Shown piece by piece: positions 24,316 to 33,430 of a stretch of 33,665 bases of DNA. The translations under genes and the position numbers were made by a program. Numbering within the stretch: the stretch's first letter is position 1; each line of letters starts with the position of its first letter. Origin of the DNA: Chthoniobacterales bacterium (GTDB lineage: Bacteria; Verrucomicrobiota; Verrucomicrobiia; Chthoniobacterales; UBA10450); assembly GCA_013815325.1 (NCBI GenBank), contig JACDGM010000051.1, forward strand, positions 1 through 33,665, given 5' to 3'. The notes under the pieces were generated by a model. That model was not told the origin of the DNA. It saw only the letters and a program-made list of their open reading frames with translations, and made no database searches.

Positions 24316-24345
24316 AAACGACTCCTCCACTGTCTCGCGCCTCTT

Positions 24346-24820
24346 TTACTTGGGAGAGAATCGCGGCATTCGAGCGACTTCAGCGGCAAGTTTATCGATA
24401 TTGGTCTGGCGCTTTGCCTCGATCGAAATAAGTGCCTTTAGATGCTCGTCTAAAGGTATAACCGTTTCCTGGCGGATGAGTCCGTTGCTCGTTTTCTTGT
24501 ACCAAGTAACGTCAAACTTCCCAAACCGACCTTTCATCTTTGTCTCGAAGCCCGATGCGTCGAAATCCGGATACCATCCAAGATACAACTCGACCTTGCC
24601 GGACAAGGGTGGGGAGGCGTGACCTTCGAAAAACTCGAAGTCGGGACCTTGCTTCCTTACCCACTTGATCAAGGTGGAGTCGGACAGGCCAAGATACTGA
24701 GCGACCCCATTCTTGTCAGAATCGGCTCCTCGGCGGCTCCGGTCGCCGAGAATGCCAAGCAAACTGCAAAGAGCAAAAATAACGTCCGCTCGACAAAGTT
24801 ACTCCAAGACAAGGTCTTTA
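24346..24820 (-). CDS. small exported protein downstream of RHS tip, probably frameshifted (candidate immunity)
   Basis: The 3' part (to 24346) reads LGLSDSTLIKWVRKQGPDFE, then SPPLSGKVELYLGWYPDF and a Lys-rich C terminus. The frame upstream lacks a good start, whereas the neighbouring frame supplies a signal peptide (RTLFLLFAVCLAFSATGAAE) that ends at 24749 or so. Joining them needs one indel near 24690-24740. A small exported protein placed directly after an RHS tip on the same strand is the usual position of an immunity protein, but I do not recognise the family. Confidence 0.5.
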
Positions 24821-24865
24821 TTGGGCGGTGGGTATACCTACGGGCCCCGCTGTAGTCACTCCTTC

Positions 24866-26263
24866 TCATAAGAAACCGGATGGAATCCTTCCGCCAGGTT
24901 GTCCGCCGTAGAAGGTCGCAAGATAAAAGCCTGCTTCGGCACTCAGGTTTCCCAAATAGGCATTATAACCGTCCGTGCCGGGGGCAAACCCGCCAAAAGG
25001 TCCGCTAAACGCTCACTGGAAGGTAGAAATTAACGTTGTTTCCATACTGCGTGTACTGAAAGCCTTCGCCAGAAGGATCGCTGCAGTTAAAGGGATTATT
25101 GGCGCAGTAGCGGTAGAGGTTGGCGGGGTCGCCGCCGAAGCCGATCGGGTCGGGCTGGAGGAAGCGGCCCAGGCCGGCCAGGTAGGCGCGGGCGCGCAGG
25201 TCCAATATCCCGTAGCCCACATACCACTTCTGCCCCGTGAAGAGCATGTCCACGGTATAGTTTCCTCCCGCCGTCAGCACGACCCCTGCGGGGCTGAGGA
25301 AGGTCGGTTTGCCTCCCACGTCATAAGTGTATTTCTCCAGGAGTAGGCCCGTGCCATCGGCCAGGTAGCTCGTGCTCCCCGAGCCGTCCGCGTAATAATA
25401 TATCTGTTGCGGCATCGGGCTGCGCACCAGGTCGCCCCCGGCATAGACCCAGCGGTTGAGCGCTGTCGCGCTCCCACCCGGGGCATATTCCGCCACCCGG
25501 TTCGCCCCGTCCCACACGCTGTAGATCGTGGCGGTGCCTATCTTGCGCGCCACCTGTCGTCCCAGTCCATCGTAGTAGAAGTCCGAGGTCGTCCCACCGA
25601 TGTCCGCGCTTGTTAGCCGGTTCAGCGCGTCGTAGCTGTAGGTCCAGCCGGCGTAGCCGGTCACGTTGCCATTCCCGCTGTAACCGAGGGAATTTGAGCC
25701 CGCGAGGGTGTATTGATTCAGCCCGTTGGGCGTGTAGTTCGTCGTCACCCCGCCTGCGACGAGCTTGGTCCGGTTCCCGCTCTCATCGTAGGTCAAGGTC
25801 GAGACCGCTCCGCCCAGGCTATAGCTGGTCATCTGGCTGTTCTTATCGTAGCCCAGCGAGTCGATCACGCCGCCCTCGCGTTGCGCCGTCATCCGGTTGC
25901 CCACCTCGTCATAGGTGTAATTGAAGACCTTCGCCCCGCCATTGGCCCCGGCAAAATTGTGCGTGATCTTCGTCACCCGGTTCATCGGGTCATAGATGAA
26001 GCTGCTCGCCGGGTTGGTCCCGGGCGTGCGCGTCAGCGCGTTGCCGCTGTCGTCGTAGGTGTAGCTGACGACGTTGGCCCCGAAGTAGCTCATACTCGCA
26101 AGCTGATCGCGCCCCGTATAACTCTAATCATACGGCACCGGCCCGGGATAGGTGACCGTGGCCCGGTTCCCGTCGCCGTGGTAGTCGTAGCTGATGGTGC
26201 GATGGGTGCCGTCGCCATAGAGCCCGGTGCCCCATTCCTCCTGCGATTTCAAGCGGAGCCATA
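24866..26263 (-). pseudogene. RHS core 2 with short variable tip
   Basis: The frame 26093-25005 carries many YD repeats (YTYDDSGNALTRTPG, YDEVGNRMTAQREGG, FYYDGLGRQVARKIG) and the hallmark core end LRARAYLAGLGRFLQPDPIG with NLYRYCANNPF..SDPSG; the variable tip then starts GFQYTQYGNNVNFYL. Upstream the same frame continues through a TAG (Y-D-stop-S-Y-T-G, about 26125) to the REP at 26264, so the 5' end is lost. After the stop at 25005 a shifted frame gives SGPFGGFAPGTDGYNAYLGN to a stop near 24866, probably the real tip end. It is a broken toxin-delivery protein. Confidence 0.85.
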
Positions 26264-26287
26264 GGGGTCAGAGCTTACTATCGACAC
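26264..26287 (-). repeat. REP element overlapping the transposase stop codon
   Basis: Inverse orientation of the 24-base REP. On the minus strand it encodes the transposase's last residues SVDSKL and its TGA stop, so transposase and REP are fused. Confidence 0.85.
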
Positions 26288-27197
26288 TGGAAAGAAGGTT
26301 CGAAACGTAACTCGCGCTGCCCATGCGCAGGCGCTCGGCAATCCAGCGCCGACTCATCGGCGTCTGACTGCGTAACTGCCGGGCTAGCTCCACTTTCACC
26401 GGGTGCCCTTTCGGCTGCAATGCCAGATCCACTTCCCGCCACCGCACCACCGCGAGCGCTTCGCGCACCAGGCGCTGCGCCAGCGCCGTGTCGGTCTCCG
26501 CCCGTTCCGACGCGCGCTCCCCCCGCCGGCCCGCGCGGGAGAGTTTCTCCGCCAGCCAATCCGCAAAATCCTCCGCCCCCAGTTTCCAGCCTCCGCGCAG
26601 CTGCTCCTCTTCCTCACCCTCTGCTCTGGCCCGCGCCACAATCATTCGCCGTTCAAATTCTCTCCTGCTCCGGGGCGTATCCTCGACCAGCCCATGTTCC
26701 CCCAACAGCCGATCGGTCCGCAGCCACGGCGGCCGTTCCTTGGGATGCCGATACGCTCCGTAGCTGCTCCACGGATAGCCCTCCAATTTCTCCCCCGGCC
26801 CAACCAGTCCCGCTCGCACCGGATTGAGATGCACGTAATCGCAGGCCGCGCGCAGGTAGCTCTCCGAGCGTTCATCGATCAACTGCGCCTTGTAGCGGCC
26901 TTGGAAGAGATGTCCGCTCAGCCGATGCCGCCGATTAAAGCGCTGCGTGTAGGTGCCGAGGAACCACTTCATCCCAAGGGCCAGATTGGCCTGCGGCGTC
27001 TCCACGACCAGATGAAAGTGATTGCTCATCAGACAATAGGCGTGCACCTCCCAGCCCGTCTTGCCACAGACTTGCTCCAGCGCGCACAGGAACGCCCGCC
27101 GGTCCGCGTCATCGAGAAAGATGGCTTCGCGCCGATCGCCCCGGCTCAGCACATGATAAAGCGCTCCCGCGTATTCGATCCGGAGCGGTCGGGCCAT
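26268..27197 (-). CDS. REP-associated tyrosine transposase (RAYT), full length
   Basis: 309 residues. MARPLRIEYAGALYHVLSRG opens the Y1 transposase fold. His60 and His62 of SNHFHLVVETP form the HUH metal site, and Tyr83 in GTYTQRFNRRH is the likely nucleophile that nicks single-stranded REP DNA. GHLFQGRYKAQLID, CDYVHLNPVRAGL and GYPWSSYGAYRH follow. The C-terminal part is helical, with SRRWIAERLRMGSASYVSNL as a DnaA/Trp-repressor-like helix-turn-helix. REPs lie on both sides in inverted orientation (26264 and 27226). RAYTs are normally single-copy, vertically kept genes that mobilise REP/REPIN repeats in trans. It interrupts RHS sequence. A truncated near-identical copy is at 33181. Confidence 0.93.
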   Translation of the reverse strand: MARPLRIEYAGALYHVLSRGDRREAIFLDDADRRAFLCALEQVCGKTGWEVHAYCLMSNHFHLVVETPQANLALGMKWFLGTYTQRFNRRHRLSGHLFQGRYKAQLIDERSESYLRAACDYVHLNPVRAGLVGPGEKLEGYPWSSYGAYRHPKERPPWLRTDRLLGEHGLVEDTPRSRREFERRMIVARARAEGEEEEQLRGGWKLGAEDFADWLAEKLSRAGRRGERASERAETDTALAQRLVREALAVVRWREVDLALQPKGHPVKVELARQLRSQTPMSRRWIAERLRMGSASYVSNLLSSVDSKL

Positions 27198-27225
27198 GTC
27201 AGCACTCTCACAAGATCATCGAGGA

Positions 27226-27249
27226 GTGTCAATAGTAAGCTCTGACCCC
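27226..27249 (+). repeat. REP element upstream of RAYT
   Basis: GTGTCAATAGTAAGCTCTGA then CCCC, one change (A for G) from the consensus. The same variant precedes the truncated RAYT at 33431. It lies 28 bases upstream of the start codon. Confidence 0.85.
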
Positions 27250-27257
27250 GATTCTGA

Positions 27258-27436
27258 CCCTCTCATCGTAGGTCAAGGTCGAGACCGCTCCGCCCAGGCT
27301 GTAGCTGGTCATCTGGCTGTTCTTGTCGTAGCCAAGCGAGTCGATCACCCCGCCCTCACGTTGCGCCGTCATCCGGTTGCCCACCTCGTCATAGGTGTAG
27401 TTGAAGACCTTCGCCCCGCCATTGACCCCGGCAAAA
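27258..27436 (-). pseudogene. RHS core fragment, copy B of a repeated segment
   Basis: About 175 bases nearly identical to 25779-25954 and to 33542-33665. The minus strand reads FNYTYDEVGNRMTAQREGGV, then SLGYDKNSQMTSYSLGGAVS and LTYDE. Both ends are cut, by a REP plus CCGATTCTGAC on one side and by the REPIN at 27449 on the other. Confidence 0.85.
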
Positions 27437-27448
27437 ATGCGTCAGATA

Positions 27449-27578
27449 GGGGTCAGCGCTTACTATCGACACTGTTGAATGAGGACGCGGCATTCAAATG
27501 AAGTTAGGCAGGCGGTGTCGACTATGCAAACCAGAAACATTGCTCAAAAATCTTGTGTCGATAGTAAGCTCTGACCCC
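27449..27578. repeat. REPIN copy 1
   Basis: Two 24-base REPs face each other (27449-27472 and 27555-27578) across an 82-base spacer. The spacer contains TTGAATG...CATTCAA (a small stem) and GGTGTCGACTATGC. Total 130 bases, the same as the copy at 30285. Confidence 0.88.
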
Positions 27579-27591
27579 GATCCCTCGCTTC

Positions 27592-27969
27592 TCAATCCTC
27601 TGCCGCTTCCGGTAGAACTCGCGAGAGTCCCTCTTTTGAGATCAAAAAGAACAGCTCAAACCCGCCCTTCGCGTAGTCTGTCCTATCTTTCGCTGTGAAG
27701 GCTAAGGTCAAGTCGCCCAAATCTTCTCCCGCAGCCGAACTGACCGCCGCTCGGCCGAATGTAATCTGGCAACGTCCTGTCGAATGCGGTGGAACCTCCA
27801 CCTTGCTGAAAACGGTGTTACTTGGATAAGCGAACACCGTGACGGTAGCCGGAATATCCAAGGTGTTGGAGAATGTGCCATGCCATACGGGAAGGCAGCC
27901 GGAAAGCAGAGATATTGCAGCTAATGTGCCGAGTCTCTTAATGACCGCCAGGAGGATGTGCAAGTGCAT
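27592..27969 (-). CDS. lipoprotein, candidate immunity protein
   Basis: About 125 residues. A signal peptide ends in a lipobox (LAAISLLSGC), giving a lipid-anchored mature protein of about 100 residues: a beta-rich domain (IPATVTVFAYPSN, KVEVPPHSTGRCQITFG, DLTLAFTAKD). Start at ATG 27969; 27990 is possible. It overlaps by about 30 bases the end of the metallopeptidase-like RHS tip, an arrangement typical of toxin/immunity pairs. A periplasm-facing lipoprotein would suit a toxin acting there. Family not recognised. Confidence 0.6.
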   Translation of the reverse strand: MHLHILLAVIKRLGTLAAISLLSGCLPVWHGTFSNTLDIPATVTVFAYPSNTVFSKVEVPPHSTGRCQITFGRAAVSSAAGEDLGDLTLAFTAKDRTDYAKGGFELFFLISKEGLSRVLPEAAED

Positions 27970-29589
27970 AGTTGTCCGCGCCACGTTCAAATGGATTCAC
28001 TCCCGGAAATGGTTCGGCCAGTCCGTAGAAGGGAAGGAATAAAGGTCCAAATATTTGATATTGGTAGGTATGGCCCATTTCATGGGCCCCTAAGGCAACA
28101 TTCGCAGTGTAGCTAGGATTAATGTCATTAAGCAAATCGGTATTGTAACTAATACATTGCCGAAAGTGATTCCAGGCAACCTACCCAAAATGGGGTTGTT
28201 TGTGAACTGAATCGCATTATGCCCTAGAGTCGGAGCGTCTCCGCCGAAAAGGACACCTGCATAGCCTAAGGCCAGTCCGATAATGTCATTCGGAATATTC
28301 CAAATTTTCCCGATGAAGTCACCAAGGCCTCCGCTGTCGACAGCGGTAGCGCGGGGGATAGACGTGCCATCAGAGGTGAAAGCTCCCTGGTTCGAATATC
28401 CGCTGATGACATTGTGATCAACCCGGTCGAATAAATCGGTCCCAGGAATCTGCGTGTAGGTTTGTGTTGAGGGAATATTGCTCCCTGTCGGCGGTGCGCC
28501 ATAGCGCGTGACCGACTCGCCACTATTCGAACTGCTTGAGCTACTGGAACTGCTTGAACTTGAGCTGCTGGAGCTTCCCGCGAAAATACCGTTGATACTT
28601 CTCAGTAAGTTCTTGAAGAAAGCCCCTATGTCGAGCAGTCCGCTGAGATCACTTCGATTCACCGGATTATTGCCACAATAGCGATAAAGATTGGCGGGAT
28701 CGCCGCCGAACCCGATCGGGTCGGGCTGGAGGAAGCGGCCGAGGCTGACGAAGTAGGCGCGGTTGCGCAGGTCGAGGATGCCGTAACCGGTATACCACTT
28801 CTGGCCGGTGAAGAGCATGTCCACTCCGTAGGCGCTCCCAGTGAGCGCGTTCTTCGCAGCATCGAGGTAGCTCGGTTTGCCGTAGAGATCGTAGGTGTAT
28901 TGCTCCTGCAGAAGACCCGAAGTGTTGGCGACGAAGCTCGTGCTGCCTTGCGCATCTGCGTAGTAGAATTGGCCCTTGGCGTCATTCTTCACCAGGTCGC
29001 CTCCGGCGCCGTAGAAGTAACGGTTGAGCAGGGCCGAGGAGGGGCCATATTCAGCCGCCAGGGTCCAGCCATCCCATACGCTGTAGATCGTGCTCCCGTC
29101 GACCACCCGCTTCACCTGCCGGTTCAGTCCGTCGTAATAGTAGGCCGCGCTCTTGCCGGTCGCGCTCGCGCTCGTCAGCCGGTTCAAGCCGTCATAGACG
29201 TAGGTCCACCCGTTGTACGTGTTGAGGTTGCCATTCCAGTCGTATCCGGCCGTCTGCGCCCCCACTTTCGGATACTGGCTCAAATCATTGGCGGTGGTGT
29301 AGGTGGTCAAGGTCCCGTTCGCCGTCACGCCTGTGCGGTTGCCGCGCTTGTCGAAATCGTAGTGGGTCAGAACGCCCCCCGTCACTGCCCCCGTGCTCAG
29401 GTTCACCGTCCCGCCCACCCGGAAGTCGTAAATCTGCTCGCTCTGCCCATACCCGTAGCCATCCGCCGCGCCCCCATTGCGCTGCAGATATTGCCGGCGA
29501 CTCACGCTGTCATAGCCGTAGTCGAAGCTCCGCACCCCCCCGTTCAGGCCGCTGAAGGTATGGTCGATGTGGGTCAACCGGTTCGGTCA
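27938..29589 (-). pseudogene. RHS core 3 with HEMGH metallopeptidase-like tip, frameshifted
   Basis: The minus strand opens at PNRLTHIDHTFSGLNGG, directly after an in-frame TGA, so the N-terminal shell is missing. YD repeats follow to LRNRAYFVSLGRFLQPDPIG and NLYRYCGNNPV..SDLSG, then a linker with 16 consecutive Ser, then the variable tip. The tip's frame breaks near 28135 (GTATTAGT/TACAAT): the original frame ends at 28090, the shifted frame continues NINPSYTANV-like sequence (NDINPSYTANVALGAHEMGH) with TYQYQIFGPLFLPFYGL to a stop at 27938. HEMGH fits HExxH zinc peptidases. One missing base explains the break; it could be an assembly error. Confidence 0.85.
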
Positions 29590-29692
29590 TCTAAGAATGT
29601 TTGTCTAAAAGTGCTCAAGTATCGGATATTCTCCTGACCCCTTCTTTCACGCCGATTCTGACCCCACTATTCGGCCGCTCTATTCCCTTTCT

Positions 29693-29899
29693 TCAAGGAA
29701 GTTTGCCTCCGAAGAAAATCCAAGCGCAAGCTCCCGCCCCACACAGAGACACTATACCAATCAGGCGTAATTCGACGAGGTAACCTGATCCTTTGACTCG
29801 TCGCAGTATGATGTCTCGGCCGATCCAAAACCCCCATTTCCCCTGTACGCAAGCATCGATAATGAATTCGCGCACTCGACCGGGCCATCCCGTTAACAA
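29693..29899 (-). CDS. small membrane protein after orphan RHS tip (candidate immunity)
   Basis: From TTG 29899 it reads LTGWPGRVREFIIDACVQGK, then WGFWIGRDIILRRV and a hydrophobic end (LIGIVSLCGAGACAWIFFGG). The frame is open back to the TAA stop of the preceding tip and adds another hydrophobic helix (PLFVVFTVFLVFGLLL) without a standard start apart from TTG, so the true start is unresolved. Two helices and its place after a tip suggest a membrane immunity protein. No family recognised. The gap 29590-29692 is short-repeat sequence (CTGACCCC, CCGATTCTGAC) without a gene. Confidence 0.45.
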   Translation of the reverse strand: MLTGWPGRVREFIIDACVQGKWGFWIGRDIILRRVKGSGYLVELRLIGIVSLCGAGACAWIFFGGKLP

Positions 29900-29950
29900 T
29901 AGTCCGAATACAAGAAAAACGGTAAAAACAACGAACAGAGGGATCAGATA

Positions 29951-30217
29951 TTAATGGCCTGTCGGCACCTGAAAGGTGTAGCCCAAACTTACGCCCGCTT
30001 GTGGACTGAAAAAACCTACGCCGTAAGTAGTCGGCGCGCCCGCTCCTTGCATACTAAACGGGTTAAATATGGACGCATATGCTGGCCCGGCCACTTGACC
30101 GCCGGCATAATAACCTAGGCTCCCATTGTAGCCTAGACCCTGAATGTTATGGGCAAGCTCCGCCGCGCTGGGCTGAGCATTTCCGATTACATCAACTCCG
30201 GACATTGATAGTGACAC
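29951..30217 (-). pseudogene. orphan RHS-type tip remnant
   Basis: 88 residues (MSLSMSGVDVIGNAQPSAAE, ELAHNIQGLGYNGSLGYYAG, then a Gly/Pro-rich end VGFFSPQAGVSLGYTFQVPT). It begins near the REPIN at 30285 with no core attached, and is followed at once by a small membrane protein gene. That is the layout of a displaced toxin tip with its immunity gene. The assignment rests on position and composition only; no catalytic motif is seen. Confidence 0.4.
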
Positions 30218-30284
30218 AGGCCAAGATTTGCCAATTTGACCACCGAAAGAGACGTAGGAAACGTCAGATACGGGTCAGCAGATA

Positions 30285-30414
30285 CGGGTCAGAGCTTACT
30301 ATCGACACTGTTGAATGAGGATGCGGCATTCAAATGAAGTTAGGCAGGCGGTGTCGACTACGCAAACCAGAAAGATTGCTCAAGAATCTTGTGTCGATAG
30401 TAAGCTCTGACCCC
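30285..30414. repeat. REPIN copy 2
   Basis: Inverted REPs at 30285-30308 (first base changed) and 30391-30414 with an 82-base spacer closely matching copy 1. A partial tandem copy of the left edge (CAGATACGGGTCAG) precedes it, suggesting slippage. Confidence 0.88.
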
Positions 30415-30446
30415 GGGAAGATTCCGCTGACCCCGATTCCCCGCCC

Positions 30447-30929
30447 TCAATTAGATTCTGGGCCGCAATTCCGAACGATGAAATAAACGCCTACTCCCAG
30501 CCACCAAAGAAGGACAGCAAAGAAAATCACTAACTTGAGGTTGGGCCATAACAATCCCGCCAACAATCCGAAGATTAGAGCACAAGTAAATCCAAGCGAC
30601 AATGCTGACAGAACTGCCACAAAGCTGCTTAAGATGCGTGGATGTAAATTCGCTTCACGTCTGACTGATCCTGCCCAATCAGCGTGCCGTTTGAAAGCCT
30701 CTGTCCATCTTCGCCACTTCACGATGTGCGCGCCCCCATCCCGGCAGACCACTATCGTTAACCCCATAAGCCACCATGAGTAGACTATGAGGAACGCCGG
30801 AATTTTCATAATCGGCCAAGCTAGGGCCACGGGGTATGCAACAAGCACCGCTGGAATCAAACCTAGCGCGATTGTCCCCACATTTGTGACCCAATAACCC
30901 ATTGGCGTCAATTTCACCGCCACCTCCAA
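30447..30929 (-). CDS. four-helix membrane protein, candidate immunity protein
   Basis: 160 residues with hydrophobic stretches VTNVGTIALGLIPAVLVAYP, IPAFLIVYSWWLMGLTIVV, SFVAVLSALSLGFTCALIFG and LKLVIFFAVLLWWLGVGVYF, and a central charged loop. The gene overlaps the end of the RHS tip by 16 bases, implying coupled expression. Toxin/immunity pairs in RHS loci are built like this, and multi-pass immunity proteins usually guard against membrane-acting toxins. No family recognised; the role is inferred. Confidence 0.6.
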   Translation of the reverse strand: MEVAVKLTPMGYWVTNVGTIALGLIPAVLVAYPVALAWPIMKIPAFLIVYSWWLMGLTIVVCRDGGAHIVKWRRWTEAFKRHADWAGSVRREANLHPRILSSFVAVLSALSLGFTCALIFGLLAGLLWPNLKLVIFFAVLLWWLGVGVYFIVRNCGPESN

Positions 30930-33003
30930 GATTCGTATGCTTCTTCAAGGAGCTCATGTGCTACCGGATTTGTTACGGTGAGAGTTGACGTCGGAATGAC
31001 GACGCCCAAATAGATGTATGTAACTAACGGCTGTGCTTGGGAGAGAACAGCGGCTGCAACAGCAGGCACAGCTTCCACCGCAGCGAGAGAGGCTGCGCCG
31101 ATGGCCGGCGCAGCTGCCGCAACACCAACTCCGCCCAAGTATGAAATGGTCGTTGCGTCGACGACGTTGGCAAACTGCCGCATCCTAGCTCCAGCGGCTG
31201 GGCTTGGACCGTAAGAGGCGAGTTGATGCGGATCGATGTTGAATCCTCCGCCACCGCCACCACCACGACCGTCACCTTGGGAGCCACCATCGAAAGGACT
31301 GTAGTCTCCTACTCCCGCAGTTCTGTCGAAGCCGGGATCCCACAGATTGCCAATGGTGTCTCCGCTAGAAACGTAGACGTGGTCGGTAGTGAGAGTCGGT
31401 CCGGTGGCCGATGGAACCACATTGCTACCGTCGGGTGCGACGGGGTAATAGTCGCCATTAGAATTCTGCGCAGACCATGAACTGCTTGAACTGCTTGAAC
31501 TGCTCGATTGAATACCGTTGTTGCTGAATATCTTCAAAAACTTGGTCCAAATACCGGTCAAAGAAAATAGTCCGCTAGGGTCACTCAGGTTCGACGGACT
31601 ATTGCCACAATAACGGTAGAGATTACTTGCATCGCCGCCAAAGCCGATCGGGTCCGGCTGGAGGAAGCGGCCGAGGCTGGGGAGATAGGCGCGGTTGCGC
31701 AGGTCGAGGATACCCAGCTGGCTGTACCACTTTTGGCCCGTGAAAAGGTGGGTCACGTCGTAAAGCGTTCCACCGGACGGATGACTCCGTTGGGATCATA
31801 AACCGTCGGCGTCCCAGCCAAGTCGTAGGTGTATTTCTCGATCAAATTGCCCGCGGAATCGGCCACATAGGCAGTGCTGCCCACGCCATCGGGGTAAATA
31901 AAGGTCGTCGGCAGTCCCGCCTCGCTTTGCTCGATCAAGTCGGCCCCGGCTCCGTGGATGGGGAGGTTGTCCAGGATGTTACCCGCCGTGTATTCGGCAT
32001 ACAAGGTCCACCCATCCCAGACGCTAAACGTGGTCGGGCTCCCGCTAATGGTGCGGGCCACCTGCCGGTTCAAGCCGTCATAATAAAAATTCGCGGTCAC
32101 TCCGCCGGGCCCGCTCGCCACCGTCAGGCGGTTCATCGAGTCATAGGTATAGGTCCATCCGTTGTAGGTCTTCAGGTTGCCGTTGCCCCCGTAGCTCAGC
32201 GCTGCTCCTCCCACTGTCGTGTATTGGTTCAATGTGTTCGCCGCCCCGTAGCTCGTGCTCCCCACGCTCTTCCGATTCCCACTCGCGTCGTAGGTCAGGC
32301 TGGTGCTGACTCCGCTCTGGCTGTAGCTCGTCATCTCGCTGTTGTTATCGTAGCCGATCGAGGCGAAGGCGACCCCGTTGCGCTGCTCGGAAATGCGATT
32401 GCTCACTTCATCGTAGCCGTAGCTCAGGGAGCGGCTGCCGTTGGCGAAGGGATGCGTGATGCTCGTCACCCGGTTAAGCGCGTCGTAGGCAAAGCTGCTG
32501 CCAACACTGTTATTGAGGGTGCGGGTGGTCATGTCGCCGTTCTTGTCGTAGAGATAGCTGCCATAGACAATGCCATTGCCCGCATTGGTGACGGTCGAAA
32601 TCTGATTCCGAGAAGTGTAGCCGTAATTCAGCGTCAGACCAGGAAAGCCGACACTCGCCCGGTTCCCATCTGCATTGTATGTGTAGCTCCCGATGTGGTG
32701 AACATTATCGCCAAAGTAACTCGTCCATTCCTCCTGCGAATTGAGGAGGTTGTCCTTGTAACAGGTAAAAAGGATATGCGTACTGATGGTGTCGCAGGCG
32801 GTGACGCGGGAGGCGTCGTCGTAGATGAGGGTGCGCGTCTGAGGCGAGCCCGTGCTCCAACTGTTGTTCTTCTCCCGGTTGCGCACGTCGTAGGCGAAGG
32901 TTTGCATCGCCCCGGCGCGATTCTTGAAGGTGAGCAGGTTGCCCGCAATATCATAGCCGCGCGTCTCGGTCGCGCCGCCCGGATAGGTCGGGGTAGTCAG
33001 ATA
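30914..33003 (-). pseudogene. RHS core 4 and variable tip, split by a frameshift
   Basis: Core frame (33003-31753): YD repeats (GYDIAGNLLTFKNRAG, FAYDALNRVTSITHPF, FYYDGLNRQVARTISG) to YTYDLAGTPTVYDPNGVIRP, then a wrong ending. The next frame restores TLYDVTHLFTGQKWYSQLGI and the core end LGRFLQPDPIGFGG, NLYRYCGNSPS..SDPSG (31756-30914); one lost base near 31780 explains it. After the core come a ten-Ser linker, a Gly run and an Ala/Val-rich tip (GGVGVAAAAPAIGAASLAAV), hydrophobic enough to act on membranes. The 5' end is cut by the REPIN at 33004, whose sequence supplies the open frame's first residues. Confidence 0.85.
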
Positions 33004-33129
33004 GGGGTCAGAGCTTACTATCGACACTGTTGAATGAGAACGCGGCATTCAAATGAAGTTAGGGAGGCGGTGTCGACTATGCAAACCAGAAACATTGCTC
33101 AAGAATCATGTGTCGATAGTAAGCTCCCC
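33004..33129. repeat. REPIN copy 3
   Basis: Inverted REPs at 33004-33027 and 33110-33129 around the shared spacer. The right REP lacks a few bases (AAGCTCCCC instead of AAGCTCTGACCCC), so this copy is decaying. It truncates RHS core 4. Confidence 0.85.
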
Positions 33130-33142
33130 GAGTAAGCTCCCT

Positions 33143-33181
33143 CTGTCAAGGTTTGCACACTGACCCCTAACGCTCTGCCCC
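33143..33181 (+). repeat. second short repeat family, copy c (right part only)
   Basis: CTGTCAAGGTTTGCACACTG, then ACCCCTAACGCTCTGCCCC. It ends exactly where the truncated RAYT copy begins. Confidence 0.75.
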
Positions 33182-33403
33182 AAGGGCCAGATTGGCCTGC
33201 GGCGTCTCCACGACCAGATGAAAGTGATTGCCCATCAGACAATAGGCGTGCACCTCCCAGCCCGTCTTGCCACAGACTTGCTCCAGCGCGCACAGGAACG
33301 CCCGCCGGTCCGCGTCATCGAGAAAGATGGCTTCGCCCCGATCGCCCCGGCTCAGCACATGATAAAGCGCTCCCGCGTATTCTATCCGGAGCGGTCGGGC
33401 CAT
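33181..33403 (-). pseudogene. truncated second copy of the RAYT gene
   Basis: Residues 1-75 match the full RAYT at 26268-27197 with only about two substitutions (R23G, S58G), including the HUH motif GNHFHLVVETP. After NLALG the frame runs into repeat family 2 and stops, so the catalytic Tyr and the rest are missing. The upstream sequence, including the variant REP at 33431, is also shared, so this was a duplication of the whole unit followed by truncation. Confidence 0.9.
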
Positions 33404-33430
33404 ATCAGCCTCTCACAAGATCATCGAGGA

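Noticed and set aside
31927-33033. Long plus-strand open frame opposite RHS core 4 (also 28900-29637, 26403-27245 and 25713-26264)
   Set aside because: They mirror GC-rich RHS or RAYT coding sequence; their residues are runs of Arg, Val, Gly and Pro with no domain, and the minus strand is clearly coding.
27449-33129. Regularly shaped repeat units suggesting a CRISPR array
   Set aside because: The repeats are three dispersed 130-bp inverted pairs with a conserved interior, not short direct repeats with unique spacers; no cas gene is present.
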